Source of the DNA: Rickettsiales bacterium
GTDB taxonomy: Bacteria; Pseudomonadota; Alphaproteobacteria; Rickettsiales; CANDYO01
Length of the DNA: 15,622 nucleotides
Direction: 5' to 3'
Assembly: GCA_947424995.1 (NCBI GenBank)
Contig: CANDYO010000032.1
Location: forward strand, 1 to 15,622
Below are positions 6,010-13,221 of this stretch, in pieces. Numbering within the stretch: position 1 is the stretch's first letter; each line of letters begins with the position of its first letter. The translations under genes were made by a program, and so were the position numbers. Under the pieces are notes generated by a model that had not been told where the DNA came from, ran no database searches, and was given only the letters and a program-made list of their open reading frames with translations.

Positions 6010-8184
6010 ATGCTAGAAGGTGATGCAAAAGATATTAAAAAAGAAGAAGAGAAACAACAGCCAGTTGTTAAGCCTAGCTATACTTGGCAAGTAATAAATC
6101 ATATCATGCCAACTCTTGCTACTGGTACAGTGTTTGCTATAACCTATTATAGAGAAACCTCTGGAGATACTACAACCGATTTAACTCAGCATCATTCAGC
6201 ACTTTATAATGATATCCATATAGCAATGGAGTGGACGCCAATCACTATAACTGCAACAATATTTGCTATGACTGCAGTAACTAATGTGATACTCACTATT
6301 TTTCCAAATGCAGAAGTTCATCATTATTACCCACATCATCAAGCGCTACAAACATTGAATAGCTGGACACCAACAGCTTTAGCTATAACAGTTACTGTTG
6401 GAACTTTTATTACTGCAACTGTTTTTGGTGATAGGGCATCAGCTGCAAATCATATAATTACCGAAGGTATTTTATATCTAACTAAAGCAGATCGAGCATT
6501 GATGATTCGTGAAAGGTTAAAGGATCATACATATGATCTTGCCAATGATGATGGTTCAATGAGGCTCATTGATAGGACTGTTAACGGAGGTGAGCAGTTG
6601 ATTACTTATCCTATTGAAATTGCAGTTGAAGCTATAGATGATATGTGGTTATGGGGGATGTTTAGTAGATTCATTCAGCCAAATGATGGGAATAAATTAG
6701 GAGTGGATGCTAGCCTGTATAGAGCTGCAGATTTTGTTGAATATCTAATCGTCAATTCAATGACTGCTTTCGCTCGTGCAGTTAAGATAATAGCGGATAT
6801 TATGGTAATTTCATTTATACTCCGAGCTTTAGGTATTGCTAATTTAAAACCTGTTTACGTTATACCAAAAAAAGGTACTGAACTTGATGTATCAGATAAA
6901 GTTGAGAAAATATTAGAAGATGCAGCTGCTGGAGTTAAAAAATTAGGCGGAGAGATTGCTGCGGAAACTAAAGAGCTAGGTCATAAAGCTGTAGTTGCGG
7001 CTAAAGATATGGTTGAAGATGTAAATGCAGGAGCAAAAGAACTAGAGCATGAAACTGTAGTTGTTGTTGAAGATATTAATACAGGAGTAAAAGAACTAGA
7101 GCATGAGGTTGTGGATGTTGTTAATGAGCTGGATGCAGAGGCTAAAGCAGTACAAGCTAAGCTTATTGCAGGAACGAAAGAACTAGAGCATGAGGTTGTG
7201 GATGTTGTTAATGAGCTGGATGAAGAGGCTAAAGCAGCACAAGCTAAGCTTATTGCAGGAGCAAAAGAACTAGAGCATGAAGCTGTGGTTGTTATTGAGG
7301 AATTAGATACTCAAGTTAAGAAATATATAGAACATGTTGAAGAAGAAGTGGTAGATTTAAGCGCTCAAGTTCAGAAAGAATTAGTGCATATTGAAGAAGA
7401 GGTGAAGGAACTCGTTCATCCTCACGCAGCAACAAATGTTGTGGTTAGTGGGGTTACTAGTAATGAGATTGTTACACCTATACCTACAGTTCAGCACCAT
7501 GGAATTGGGCATATTTTACATCATGCAGAAGAAGAATTTGTAGGTGGAATGAAGCATTTAGGACATGAAGCTCATGAAGCGGAAAAGAAGTTTGTTCATG
7601 GTATTGGGCATATTGGAAGCGGTATTATTCATGGAATACATACGCCGTATTGTGGAAGCAGTCATAATGTTGTTACCGAAGCAGAAACAAAAAAGAAAGC
7701 AGAAGGTAAAAAAGCAGATAGTGGATCACAAGAAAAAACCACTCAAAATTCTGCTGATGGTAAATCATCTGGTGATGTTGGTGCTAAAAAACATGCTGCT
7801 GCTGGAGGGAATCAATATAATGATGAAAGTCAACAGCAGTCGCCAACAACTTATCTTGCAAGTTTGGCTAGTAAGCCTCCAAAAGAAATAAGCTTTTCTA
7901 TTGTTACAACTCCGCCGATAAAACACGAAAAGATAATAGTTCCTGAAAGCGATAAACATAATAAAACAGTAGCAGAAATTGTAAAGGCATTAGCAGATTT
8001 ATATTTGGTGAAAATTCAACATGATGAGTCATCTAATTCTACGTCTTGTCCAGAATTGCCTTCGGATGAGCAAAAATTATTTTTACAACCATTTCTAATA
8101 AATTCAGATTCATTGGGTGAAATGGTAAAAATAGCTGGAGCCATAATGCCAGACATTATGCCCGGTATGATAAAAGCTATGTAA
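6010..8184 (+). CDS. Large membrane-anchored protein with coiled-coil repeats and His-rich region
   Basis: I do not recognise a named family for this 724-residue protein. It starts 10 bases after a strong AAAGGAG site. Hydrophobic segments lie at about 26-47, 75-98, 119-140 and 253-276, giving probably four membrane passes and no cleavable signal. Residues about 290-475 are a charged, Glu/Lys/Val-rich helical region with a repeated KELEHE motif, including two nearly identical 29-residue units (361-389 and 390-418). Residues 495-553 are rich in His and Gly with 13 histidines, followed by a hydrophilic Lys/Ser/Gln linker (about 565-630) and a Pro-containing C-terminal domain. The layout suggests a membrane-tethered scaffold or surface/effector protein; this is inference. 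The His-rich part might bind metal. Nothing links it to the genes on either side. Confidence 0.8.
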   Translation: MLEGDAKDIKKEEEKQQPVVKPSYTWQVINHIMPTLATGTVFAITYYRETSGDTTTDLTQHHSALYNDIHIAMEWTPITITATIFAMTAVTNVILTIFPNAEVHHYYPHHQALQTLNSWTPTALAITVTVGTFITATVFGDRASAANHIITEGILYLTKADRALMIRERLKDHTYDLANDDGSMRLIDRTVNGGEQLITYPIEIAVEAIDDMWLWGMFSRFIQPNDGNKLGVDASLYRAADFVEYLIVNSMTAFARAVKIIADIMVISFILRALGIANLKPVYVIPKKGTELDVSDKVEKILEDAAAGVKKLGGEIAAETKELGHKAVVAAKDMVEDVNAGAKELEHETVVVVEDINTGVKELEHEVVDVVNELDAEAKAVQAKLIAGTKELEHEVVDVVNELDEEAKAAQAKLIAGAKELEHEAVVVIEELDTQVKKYIEHVEEEVVDLSAQVQKELVHIEEEVKELVHPHAATNVVVSGVTSNEIVTPIPTVQHHGIGHILHHAEEEFVGGMKHLGHEAHEAEKKFVHGIGHIGSGIIHGIHTPYCGSSHNVVTEAETKKKAEGKKADSGSQEKTTQNSADGKSSGDVGAKKHAAAGGNQYNDESQQQSPTTYLASLASKPPKEISFSIVTTPPIKHEKIIVPESDKHNKTVAEIVKALADLYLVKIQHDESSNSTSCPELPSDEQKLFLQPFLINSDSLGEMVKIAGAIMPDIMPGMIKAM
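7090..7263 (+). repeat. Two tandem 87-bp coding repeats
   Basis: Two near-identical 87-bp units begin at 7090 and 7177, each encoding a 29-residue unit starting KELEHEVVDVVNELD. They differ at only a few bases. The same KELEHE start recurs at 7036 and 7264 in diverged units. Because 87 is a multiple of 3, units can be gained or lost without breaking the frame. Confidence 0.9.
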
Positions 8185-8234
8185 GTATACTATTGCATAA
8201 GATGCTGTTTATGTAAATCATCTGTAAGTTAATG

Positions 8235-8369
8235 CGGTGACGTCATTCTTAGCCGTAGGCCGAGAATTAAGTTGAAAACTTTTAAAATCCTTAATAACTC
8301 TGCGGTTCAAGAGATTTTAACTGGATCCTCGCCACCAGCTAGTGCTGATGGCAAGGATGACGACCTCGC
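8235..8369. repeat. Palindromic repeat element C
   Basis: This GC-richer intergenic element has imperfect terminal inverted repeats: CGGTGACGTCATTCTT (8235-8250) against the complement of AAGGATGACGACCTCG (8354-8369), matching at about 12 of 16 positions. Inside are a further pair (AAAATCCTT with AAGAGATTTT) and a small TTAGCCGTAGGCCGAGAA hairpin. The terminal CGTCAT(T/C)CTT resembles the CGTCATCCCT ends of copies A and B, but the interior differs. It fills most of the gap between the coiled-coil gene and the first DMT transporter. Confidence 0.6.
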
Positions 8370-8448
8370 ATATTTTAAAGCAGCAATCTTATCTCATGCA
8401 ATGGTCAATAAAGTTTAGAAATTTATTATTTAAAAGGAGATTATTACT

Positions 8449-9327
8449 ATGAGTACACGAAATATTTTTTTAGCGCTTTTTGTAGCCTTTCTATGGGGAA
8501 GTAATTATGTTGCAGTAAAATTTAATCTAGAAGAAATTCCAGCATTTCTATCAATCTCAATGCGATTTTTAGTAACTGTAATAATCTTACTTCCTTTTGT
8601 ACCCCGACCAAAAATTAGTTTTAAAGAGCTCTATCTAGTGTCTATGACCTTTGGGGTATTATTCGTAGGTTTTATTTATTATAGTATGTATCTTGGTGTT
8701 AATCCAAGTCTTGCTACGGTTATAATGCAGCTTGCTGCTCCATTTTCAGTAATAATTGCGCGTATAGTTCTTAAGGAAGACTTTAGCTTTTATACAGTGG
8801 TGGGAATATGTCTAGCTTTTGTAGGGGTGACCATAGTGGTCAGTAATCCCACTCATTTTAATGGAAATTATTTAGCTTTAGTAATAATCTTATTAGCCTC
8901 TTTCTTTAACGCTGTATTTAATATTCAAAGCAGAAGATTAAAAGACGTGTCGGCGATATCTTTATATTGTTGGACTAATTTAATAGCTTTGCCTCATCTA
9001 TTGCTTATTTCATATTTTCTTGAAGGAGATCCTATACCTCTGCTAGAAAAAACCACTTCAATTTTTTGGGGATCGCTATTTTATAATGTATTAGCTAGTC
9101 TTTTCGGTATTACTTTATGGATTTATTTACTGCAAAAAAATCCAGTCTATCAAGTTATGCCATATAATCTATTAGTGCCAGTTTTTGGTATTTCTCTTTC
9201 GGTTTTGTTGTTGCATGAAAATATAACCTGGCATTTACTAGTGGGTGGTCTTGTAACCGTAATTGGTGTGTATATAAGTCAGGCTAAACATAAAGCAGAA
9301 TTGGTGGATGTAGGAAAAAAAGTTTAA
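8449..9327 (+). CDS. EamA/DMT-family transporter, first of a tandem pair
   Basis: The product is a 292-residue drug/metabolite-superfamily permease with two EamA halves (about 5-130 and 150-280) and about 10 membrane helices. The family hallmark LWGSNYVAVKF follows the first helix entry, and the second half contains MPYNLLVPVFG and a C-terminal GGLVTVIGVYIS helix. Members export or import small metabolites such as amino acids, nucleosides or S-adenosylmethionine; the substrate cannot be assigned. ATG is preceded by AAAGGAG at a good distance. It is followed after 35 bases by a paralogue about 69% identical without gaps, so the two are probably cotranscribed. Confidence 0.9.
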   Translation: MSTRNIFLALFVAFLWGSNYVAVKFNLEEIPAFLSISMRFLVTVIILLPFVPRPKISFKELYLVSMTFGVLFVGFIYYSMYLGVNPSLATVIMQLAAPFSVIIARIVLKEDFSFYTVVGICLAFVGVTIVVSNPTHFNGNYLALVIILLASFFNAVFNIQSRRLKDVSAISLYCWTNLIALPHLLLISYFLEGDPIPLLEKTTSIFWGSLFYNVLASLFGITLWIYLLQKNPVYQVMPYNLLVPVFGISLSVLLLHENITWHLLVGGLVTVIGVYISQAKHKAELVDVGKKV

Positions 9328-9362
9328 GTTTTTATTAATATAGAAAACAAAGGTATTATTAT

Positions 9363-10241
9363 ATGAGTATAAGGGATGTTTTTTTAGCAATTTTGGTAGC
9401 ATTTTTATGGGGAAGCAATTATGTTGGATTAAAATTTAACCTTGAAGAAATTCCAGCTTTTTTATCAGTTTCAATGAGATTCTTGCTAACTGCAATAATA
9501 TTGATTCCTTTTATACCTAAGCCAAAAATTAGCTTTAAAGAGTTATATAAAGTGTCTATAACCTATGGCATATTTTATGTTGCATTTGTTTATTATGGAG
9601 TAGGTCTAGGGGTTAACCCCGGTCTTGCAGTAATTATAGCGCAGCTTGTTGCTCCTTTTTCAGTAATAGTTGCGCGTTTAGTTCTTAAAGAAAAATTAGA
9701 TCTAGCTAGCATATTAGGGATATGTCTTTCTTTTGTAGGTGTAATTATTGCAGTAAGTAACACTACCCATTTTAATGGAAATTATTTCGCTTTAGCAATA
9801 GTTATATTAGCTGCTTTAGGCAATGCTGTGTTTAATATTCAAAGCAAAGAATTAAAAGATGTGCCGGCATTATCTTTATATTGTTGGGCCAATCTAATAG
9901 CTGTGCCTCATTCACTACTTATTTCATATTTTCTTGAAGGAAATCCTTTCTTACTACTAGAGAAAGCTACTTCAGTTTTTTGGATATCGTCATTCTATGT
10001 TGTAGCATCTAGTGTATTTTTTCTTACCTTGTGGATCCATTTGCTTCAAAAATATCCAATCCATGAAGTTATGCCGTATAATTTGCTAGTGCCCATTTTC
10101 GGTGTTTCTCTTTCGGTTTGGTTACTGCATGAAAATTTAACCTGGCATTTAGTGGTAGGTGGTCTTGTAACTGCAATAGGTGTCTACATAAGTCATATTA
10201 AGCGTAAAGTAGTTCTAGTAGATGATGCAGAAGTTGTTTAA
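9363..10241 (+). CDS. EamA/DMT-family transporter, second of a tandem pair
   Basis: This 292-residue DMT permease is the same length as the gene before it and aligns without gaps at about 69% identity by my hand count (202 of 292). Conserved blocks include LWGSNYV, KFNLEEIPAFLS, APFSVI, THFNGNY, NAVFNIQS, LISYFLEG and VMPYNLLVP. Differences cluster around residues 61-120 and 225-235, in predicted helices, so the pair may have diverged in substrate preference. AAAGG precedes the ATG. It arose by tandem duplication; a palindromic element lies about 45 bases downstream. Confidence 0.9.
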   Translation: MSIRDVFLAILVAFLWGSNYVGLKFNLEEIPAFLSVSMRFLLTAIILIPFIPKPKISFKELYKVSITYGIFYVAFVYYGVGLGVNPGLAVIIAQLVAPFSVIVARLVLKEKLDLASILGICLSFVGVIIAVSNTTHFNGNYFALAIVILAALGNAVFNIQSKELKDVPALSLYCWANLIAVPHSLLISYFLEGNPFLLLEKATSVFWISSFYVVASSVFFLTLWIHLLQKYPIHEVMPYNLLVPIFGVSLSVWLLHENLTWHLVVGGLVTAIGVYISHIKRKVVLVDDAEVV

Positions 10242-10286
10242 GTTTTTAGAATTGATACGTTCTTGTAACCGAAAAGATGAACACAT

Positions 10287-10378
10287 GCAATCATTGGGAC
10301 CAAGCTTTGCTTGGGTCACCGGGGATCTAAATCAAGTGCTAAGATAACTAGGTGATGTCTAGCTCTAAGGATGATGCC
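10287..10378. repeat. Palindromic repeat element D
   Basis: This GC-richer intergenic element has imperfect inverted ends (GCAATCATTGGGA at 10288-10300; AAGGATGATGCC at 10367-10378). Inside are a hairpin ACCAAGC-TTT-GCTTGGG near 10299-10315 and a pairing of GTCACC (10315-10320) with GGTGAT (10351-10356). On the minus strand it holds AGATCCCCG, which also occurs in copies A and B on the plus strand. It looks like a further family of the same general type of mobile palindrome. Confidence 0.55.
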
Positions 10379-10410
10379 GAATTCTAATCTAAGTTAGTCA
10401 ACTTTTACAA

Positions 10411-10443
10411 TCCCTAACGCTGCTGATACAGCTCTGTTAGGGA
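10411..10443. terminator. Stem-loop downstream of the His-rich gene
   Basis: TCCCTAAC (10411-10418) pairs with GTTAGGGA (10436-10443), and an inner GCTG/CAGC pair (10422-10425, 10429-10432) closes on a 3-base loop. It lies between convergent genes (DMT end at 10241, His-rich gene end at 10470). The flanking T-tract is poor on both strands, so intrinsic terminator function is only likely. Confidence 0.45.
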
Positions 10444-10469
10444 TGCAAAAATTAAGATTATAAAGCTAA

Positions 10470-10667
10470 TTATTTTTTCTTTTTAGATTTATCGTGATCA
10501 GAGTGATTATGATCATGTTTATTATGCTGACTATGGTCTAAGTTATCTTTATGAGTGTGACCTTCATGATGATGATCATGATCATGGCCGTGATGATGCT
10601 CATGGTCAGCATTAATATGTTTAAAATCGGTTTTATTAGTATGATTATTTTGTTTTAAATTACCCAT
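10470..10667 (-). CDS. Small histidine-rich protein, probable metal binding
   Basis: The 65-residue product contains 19 histidines and at least 9 aspartates, concentrated in residues 17-59 as HxH, HHH and DHDH clusters, and ends in a lysine run. There is no signal peptide, membrane segment or Cys. Such composition is typical of proteins or tails that bind Ni, Zn, Cu or Co (Hpn-like peptides and metallochaperone loops), so metal storage or buffering is the natural inference, not a family assignment. The start is supported by GGAGAG about 6 bases upstream of ATG and by a plausible promoter. No metal transporter or metalloenzyme maturation gene is adjacent. Confidence 0.75.
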   Translation of the reverse strand: MGNLKQNNHTNKTDFKHINADHEHHHGHDHDHHHEGHTHKDNLDHSQHNKHDHNHSDHDKSKKKK

Positions 10668-10702
10668 AATTCTCTCCGAAAATTTAAGTTTAAAAATGAA
10701 GT

Positions 10703-10730
10703 CTATTAGAGTGTAAGTCTAGTTTATCAA
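10703..10730 (-). promoter_or_regulatory. Promoter candidate for the His-rich gene
   Basis: On the minus strand TTGATA (10725-10730) and TAATAG (10703-10708) are 16 bases apart, about 36 bases before the ATG at 10667. An alternative pair further upstream is TTGACT with TAAACT at 17 bases. Confidence 0.35.
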
Positions 10731-10746
10731 TGGATAATTAACTAGT

Positions 10747-10839
10747 CAATGTTATAATTTTTAATAGTTAAAATTAACGCTTTGTTAACACCTCTTTTGT
10801 ATAATTTTCTCTCTAAACTTAAGTTAACAATGTTATAAT
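10747..10839 (+). promoter_or_regulatory. Promoter region with 12-bp direct repeat, upstream of the zeta-like gene
   Basis: CAATGTTATAAT occurs twice in direct orientation, at 10747-10758 and 10828-10839, each holding a perfect TATAAT. A third TATAAT lies at 10800-10805. None has a convincing -35 box at 16-18 bases. The last copy ends only 9 bases before the ATG, so the start site is more likely driven from 10800 or 10753. AAGG at 10841-10844 is the ribosome binding site. Confidence 0.35.
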
Positions 10840-10848
10840 GAAGGTTAT

Positions 10849-12315
10849 ATGAAGATTATTCCAAAAGTTATTCCAGCTCAACAGTTAGAGGGTACGCTAC
10901 CAGCAGAATTACAAGAAGCTAATTTTGCTATTTTAGATTCAAGAAATAATTATCATAATGTTCAGGAAATGGCAGAGATGTATTCTGCAATTAATGGTGA
11001 TGACAAAAGTAAGCCAGTAATGGATCTCGTGGCTTTTAGGCCAGATAGATTATTGGGGCATAATATAATCGTTGAATTGGTAACATCCGTAAAGATGAGT
11101 AATCTTGAAGGAGATTTTACAGACAAGTTCAAAGCGGTCAAAGAAGGCATTAATGTAGATGATTTTGTTAAACAAGGGAATGAGCTTAGAGAAAATAATA
11201 TTCGTCAGATAAGAGAAATAAGTCAAAATTTAGCATCAGAGCCAGAATCAGAGGCTAAAAGTGCTTATCTTACGACTCAAATTAATAAAGATTATGTACC
11301 TGGAAAATTTGTAGATGGTTCTAGTACTGAAGAAATGAGAATTATAGCAGCTGCTGATAAGCTTACTAATAAACAGCTTAATGAAAAAGCTAAAGACTTA
11401 GTATCTAAAACTATTGCTCAACAAGTTAGCCTTTCTAAATTAGAAGCTTTAACTGAGCATCCAGCAGCTGAAAGAGTTACATTAAGTGTTAATGGTGCTA
11501 TTGCTTCAGGGAAAGGAAGTTCAGAGATGATTCTGCGAAATTATGCGGAAGAATCCTTAGGTCAACCATGGAATGATTTTTCAAAAATTAATGGAGATAG
11601 TATTAAATTAATATTAAATTCTCAAGATGGTATGTCTCCTGCTACTAAAGAAGTATTTTCTCAATTAGTGCAGGATGAAGTTAATTATCTTGGTACAGCA
11701 ATAAATAATCGTTTAAAAGAAAAGCTAGTTGAGCATGGTCAAGCGCCAAATGTTTTTTTAGATAAATCTATGATCAATCCTCCTGGCGTTGACATTGCCA
11801 CTTACGGAGGTGGAAGAGTACAAGGAATTGTAGTTTCTTTGGACGCTGAAGAAGCTTACAATAGATCTATGGATAGAGGTGCTAAAACTGGAAGATTTGA
11901 AGATACAAAAAGTATACTTGATGCTCATGCCGCAATTTCTGACACATTTACTAAATTTCTTATTGATAATAAAGGTAAAGATATTTGCTATTCAGTATAC
12001 GATAATAATGTTAATTTAGGAGAGCAGCCTAATAAAGTTGCTAGCTTTGATTTAAAAAATGGAACCTATGAAATTATTGATCAAGTTAAATTTAGAAGAT
12101 TTTTAAACAAATCAAATCTAGATGTTGCCAATTCAATAAGCACAAAAGAGATTCAAGAAAAATCTTCACCACAAGGTGATAAAGAGCTAGCCTTTATCGC
12201 AAAAGTGTTTCAAGCTGGTTATCTTCCAGAAAGTTCTAGTGCTTCTGTGAATGAAAAAATCAGTCCTTCGAGCACTCCATTGGTTGCAAAAGATACTTCT
12301 ATATTAACAAGATAA
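10849..12315 (+). CDS. Zeta-toxin-like P-loop kinase domain protein, 488 residues
   Basis: Residues about 208-375 resemble the zeta-toxin/UDP-GlcNAc-kinase group. A Walker A-like NGAIASGKGSS (215-225) is followed by KINGDSIKLIL (247-256; Asp250 in the catalytic-Asp position), FSQLVQDEVNYL (270-281), a NVFLDKSM strand end (301-308), then VVSLDAEEAYNRSMDRG and TGRFED with Arg343 and Arg349 and a following helix beginning at His360, as in the arginine-rich region of zeta proteins. The P-loop ends GKGS rather than GKS/T, closer to adenylate kinase. Residues 1-200 and the Ser-rich C-terminus (about 430-488) are unrecognised, so the protein is larger than classical zeta toxins (about 280-300 residues). 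No epsilon antitoxin gene precedes it; a 66-residue ORF follows. A host-directed effector or a toxin are both possible; no secretion signal was recognised. Confidence 0.7.
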   Translation: MKIIPKVIPAQQLEGTLPAELQEANFAILDSRNNYHNVQEMAEMYSAINGDDKSKPVMDLVAFRPDRLLGHNIIVELVTSVKMSNLEGDFTDKFKAVKEGINVDDFVKQGNELRENNIRQIREISQNLASEPESEAKSAYLTTQINKDYVPGKFVDGSSTEEMRIIAAADKLTNKQLNEKAKDLVSKTIAQQVSLSKLEALTEHPAAERVTLSVNGAIASGKGSSEMILRNYAEESLGQPWNDFSKINGDSIKLILNSQDGMSPATKEVFSQLVQDEVNYLGTAINNRLKEKLVEHGQAPNVFLDKSMINPPGVDIATYGGGRVQGIVVSLDAEEAYNRSMDRGAKTGRFEDTKSILDAHAAISDTFTKFLIDNKGKDICYSVYDNNVNLGEQPNKVASFDLKNGTYEIIDQVKFRRFLNKSNLDVANSISTKEIQEKSSPQGDKELAFIAKVFQAGYLPESSSASVNEKISPSSTPLVAKDTSILTR

Positions 12316-12338
12316 AAAAACTAAAAGTGAGAAAAAAT

Positions 12339-12539
12339 ATGGAACGTGAAAAATTACCAGAGCTTAAACCGGTTTCTAAAGAAAAATGGGATCAAGTTTA
12401 TAAAGCTGAAGCAAAAAGAGTAGATGAGCAAACTACTGGAACAGTAGGTATAGAGCAACCTATTTTAACAGGAAATTTTTTATTGAAGCTTGCAGCAGAA
12501 GGGAAAAAAAACTCTAAAAGTACTTCGCTGTCTAAGTAA
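12339..12539 (+). CDS. Small hypothetical protein downstream of the zeta-like gene
   Basis: A 66-residue basic, mostly hydrophilic protein starts at ATG 12339; a GTG at 12327 in the same frame would add four residues, but GTGAG at 12327-12331 more likely serves as the ribosome binding site. The body reads as one short amphipathic helix (KEKWDQVYKAEAKRVDEQ) and a conserved-looking TGNFLLKLAAEGKK near the end. It starts 23 bases after the zeta-like gene and is almost certainly cotranscribed. An immunity or chaperone role for the partner is inference; it does not resemble epsilon antitoxin by eye. Confidence 0.6.
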   Translation: MEREKLPELKPVSKEKWDQVYKAEAKRVDEQTTGTVGIEQPILTGNFLLKLAAEGKKNSKSTSLSK

Positions 12540-12574
12540 TAAGCCGGTAGCATAAATTAGTTAAGGCGGTTCTC

Positions 12575-12877
12575 TTAAGAAATAGTACAGCAACTGGATT
12601 GTATACCAACGAGTTGTGGGGTGCTATGTGAGAAATCATTATTTACTGCTAGTTCTAGATTTAAAGCTGAAAAAGCCGTGGTACTAGAATGTGAATACCT
12701 GATTTGTGTAGCTTCACTACCAACAGTTATATTAATAGGTGGTTCAATAATGGAAACTACAATAGTACGTAGTTGCTCACTTGGATCATTTATTGATTTT
12801 AGCGTCCCTCTCGTATTATCATCATACGATACTTGCTCAGCAAAAGTAACCTTCTTTGGGATTTGATTTGTCATCAA
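12575..12877 (-). CDS. Small hypothetical protein with PP1-docking-like motif
   Basis: The 100-residue product is unrecognised. It is polar, Ser/Thr-rich and without signal peptide or membrane segment. Near the N-terminus KKVTFAE (8-14) fits the RVxF-type docking motif of eukaryotic protein phosphatase 1 partners. The start is ATG ATG with only a weak GAG upstream, so initiation is uncertain. I prefer this frame over the overlapping plus-strand frame, which has a Cys- and Val-rich composition typical of an antisense shadow. It converges on the small ORF after the zeta-like gene with 35 bases between them. Confidence 0.5.
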   Translation of the reverse strand: MMTNQIPKKVTFAEQVSYDDNTRGTLKSINDPSEQLRTIVVSIIEPPINITVGSEATQIRYSHSSTTAFSALNLELAVNNDFSHSTPQLVGIQSSCCTIS

Positions 12878-13159
12878 TCAATAACTCATACAAGTAATAC
12901 CAAATGCCATTTATAACCTAATATGCAGAAATTTTTCATGAATTTTTATGTGCTCACTTACTAAGATATAGTCACAGCGAAGCTCATCATTCAAATTTCA
13001 TTTGTGCAATTAAAACTGACGATTGGTATAATATCAATTCTACAATAGTAAAGTAAATTTATTAATTATTAGTTAATAGGCTTGTAAAAGTGAGCTTATT
13101 TTAGCTTTAGTAAAAACCTTATTATTGTTTAATATTGCTCTAATTTAACATTTGATTAC
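12878..13159. other. AT-rich intergenic region without recognised features
   Basis: This is most of the 344-base gap between the divergent genes at 12877 (-) and 13222 (+). I see no RNA gene, palindromic element or convincing ORF. A TATAAT at 13027-13032 lies within an imperfect palindrome (TTGGTATAATATCAA) but has no matching -35 box. A decayed gene cannot be excluded. Confidence 0.5.
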
Positions 13160-13187
13160 TAGACAAGGTTATAATTATATTTATAAT
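13160..13187 (+). promoter_or_regulatory. Sigma-70 promoter for the glutamate-synthase-like gene
   Basis: TAGACA (13160-13165; 5 of 6 to TTGACA) and a perfect TATAAT (13182-13187) are 16 bases apart. Transcription would start near 13194, about 28 bases before the ATG at 13222, which has AGGAAG at a 7-base spacing. Confidence 0.6.
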
Positions 13188-13221
13188 AGATGAGCTTACA
13201 CTAATGAAATAGGAAGAAATT

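Noticed and set aside
7036..7263. CRISPR-like direct repeats
   Set aside because: The units are long, contiguous and in coding frame with no unique spacers; they are protein repeats.
7565..7891. Plus-strand frame of 108 codons in the coiled-coil gene
   Set aside because: It is in another frame of a 724-codon ORF; its Met/Lys/Leu-rich content follows from the His/Lys-rich region.
7765..7959. Minus-strand frame of 64 codons in the coiled-coil gene
   Set aside because: Antisense shadow without a ribosome binding site or recognisable motif.
10962..11150. Minus-strand frame of 62 codons in the zeta-like gene
   Set aside because: Antisense to a long coding frame with no independent support.
12621..12866. 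Plus-strand frame of 81 codons opposite the PP1-motif ORF
   Set aside because: Hydrophobic, Cys-rich composition looks antisense; the minus frame gives a more natural polar protein. Not fully excluded.
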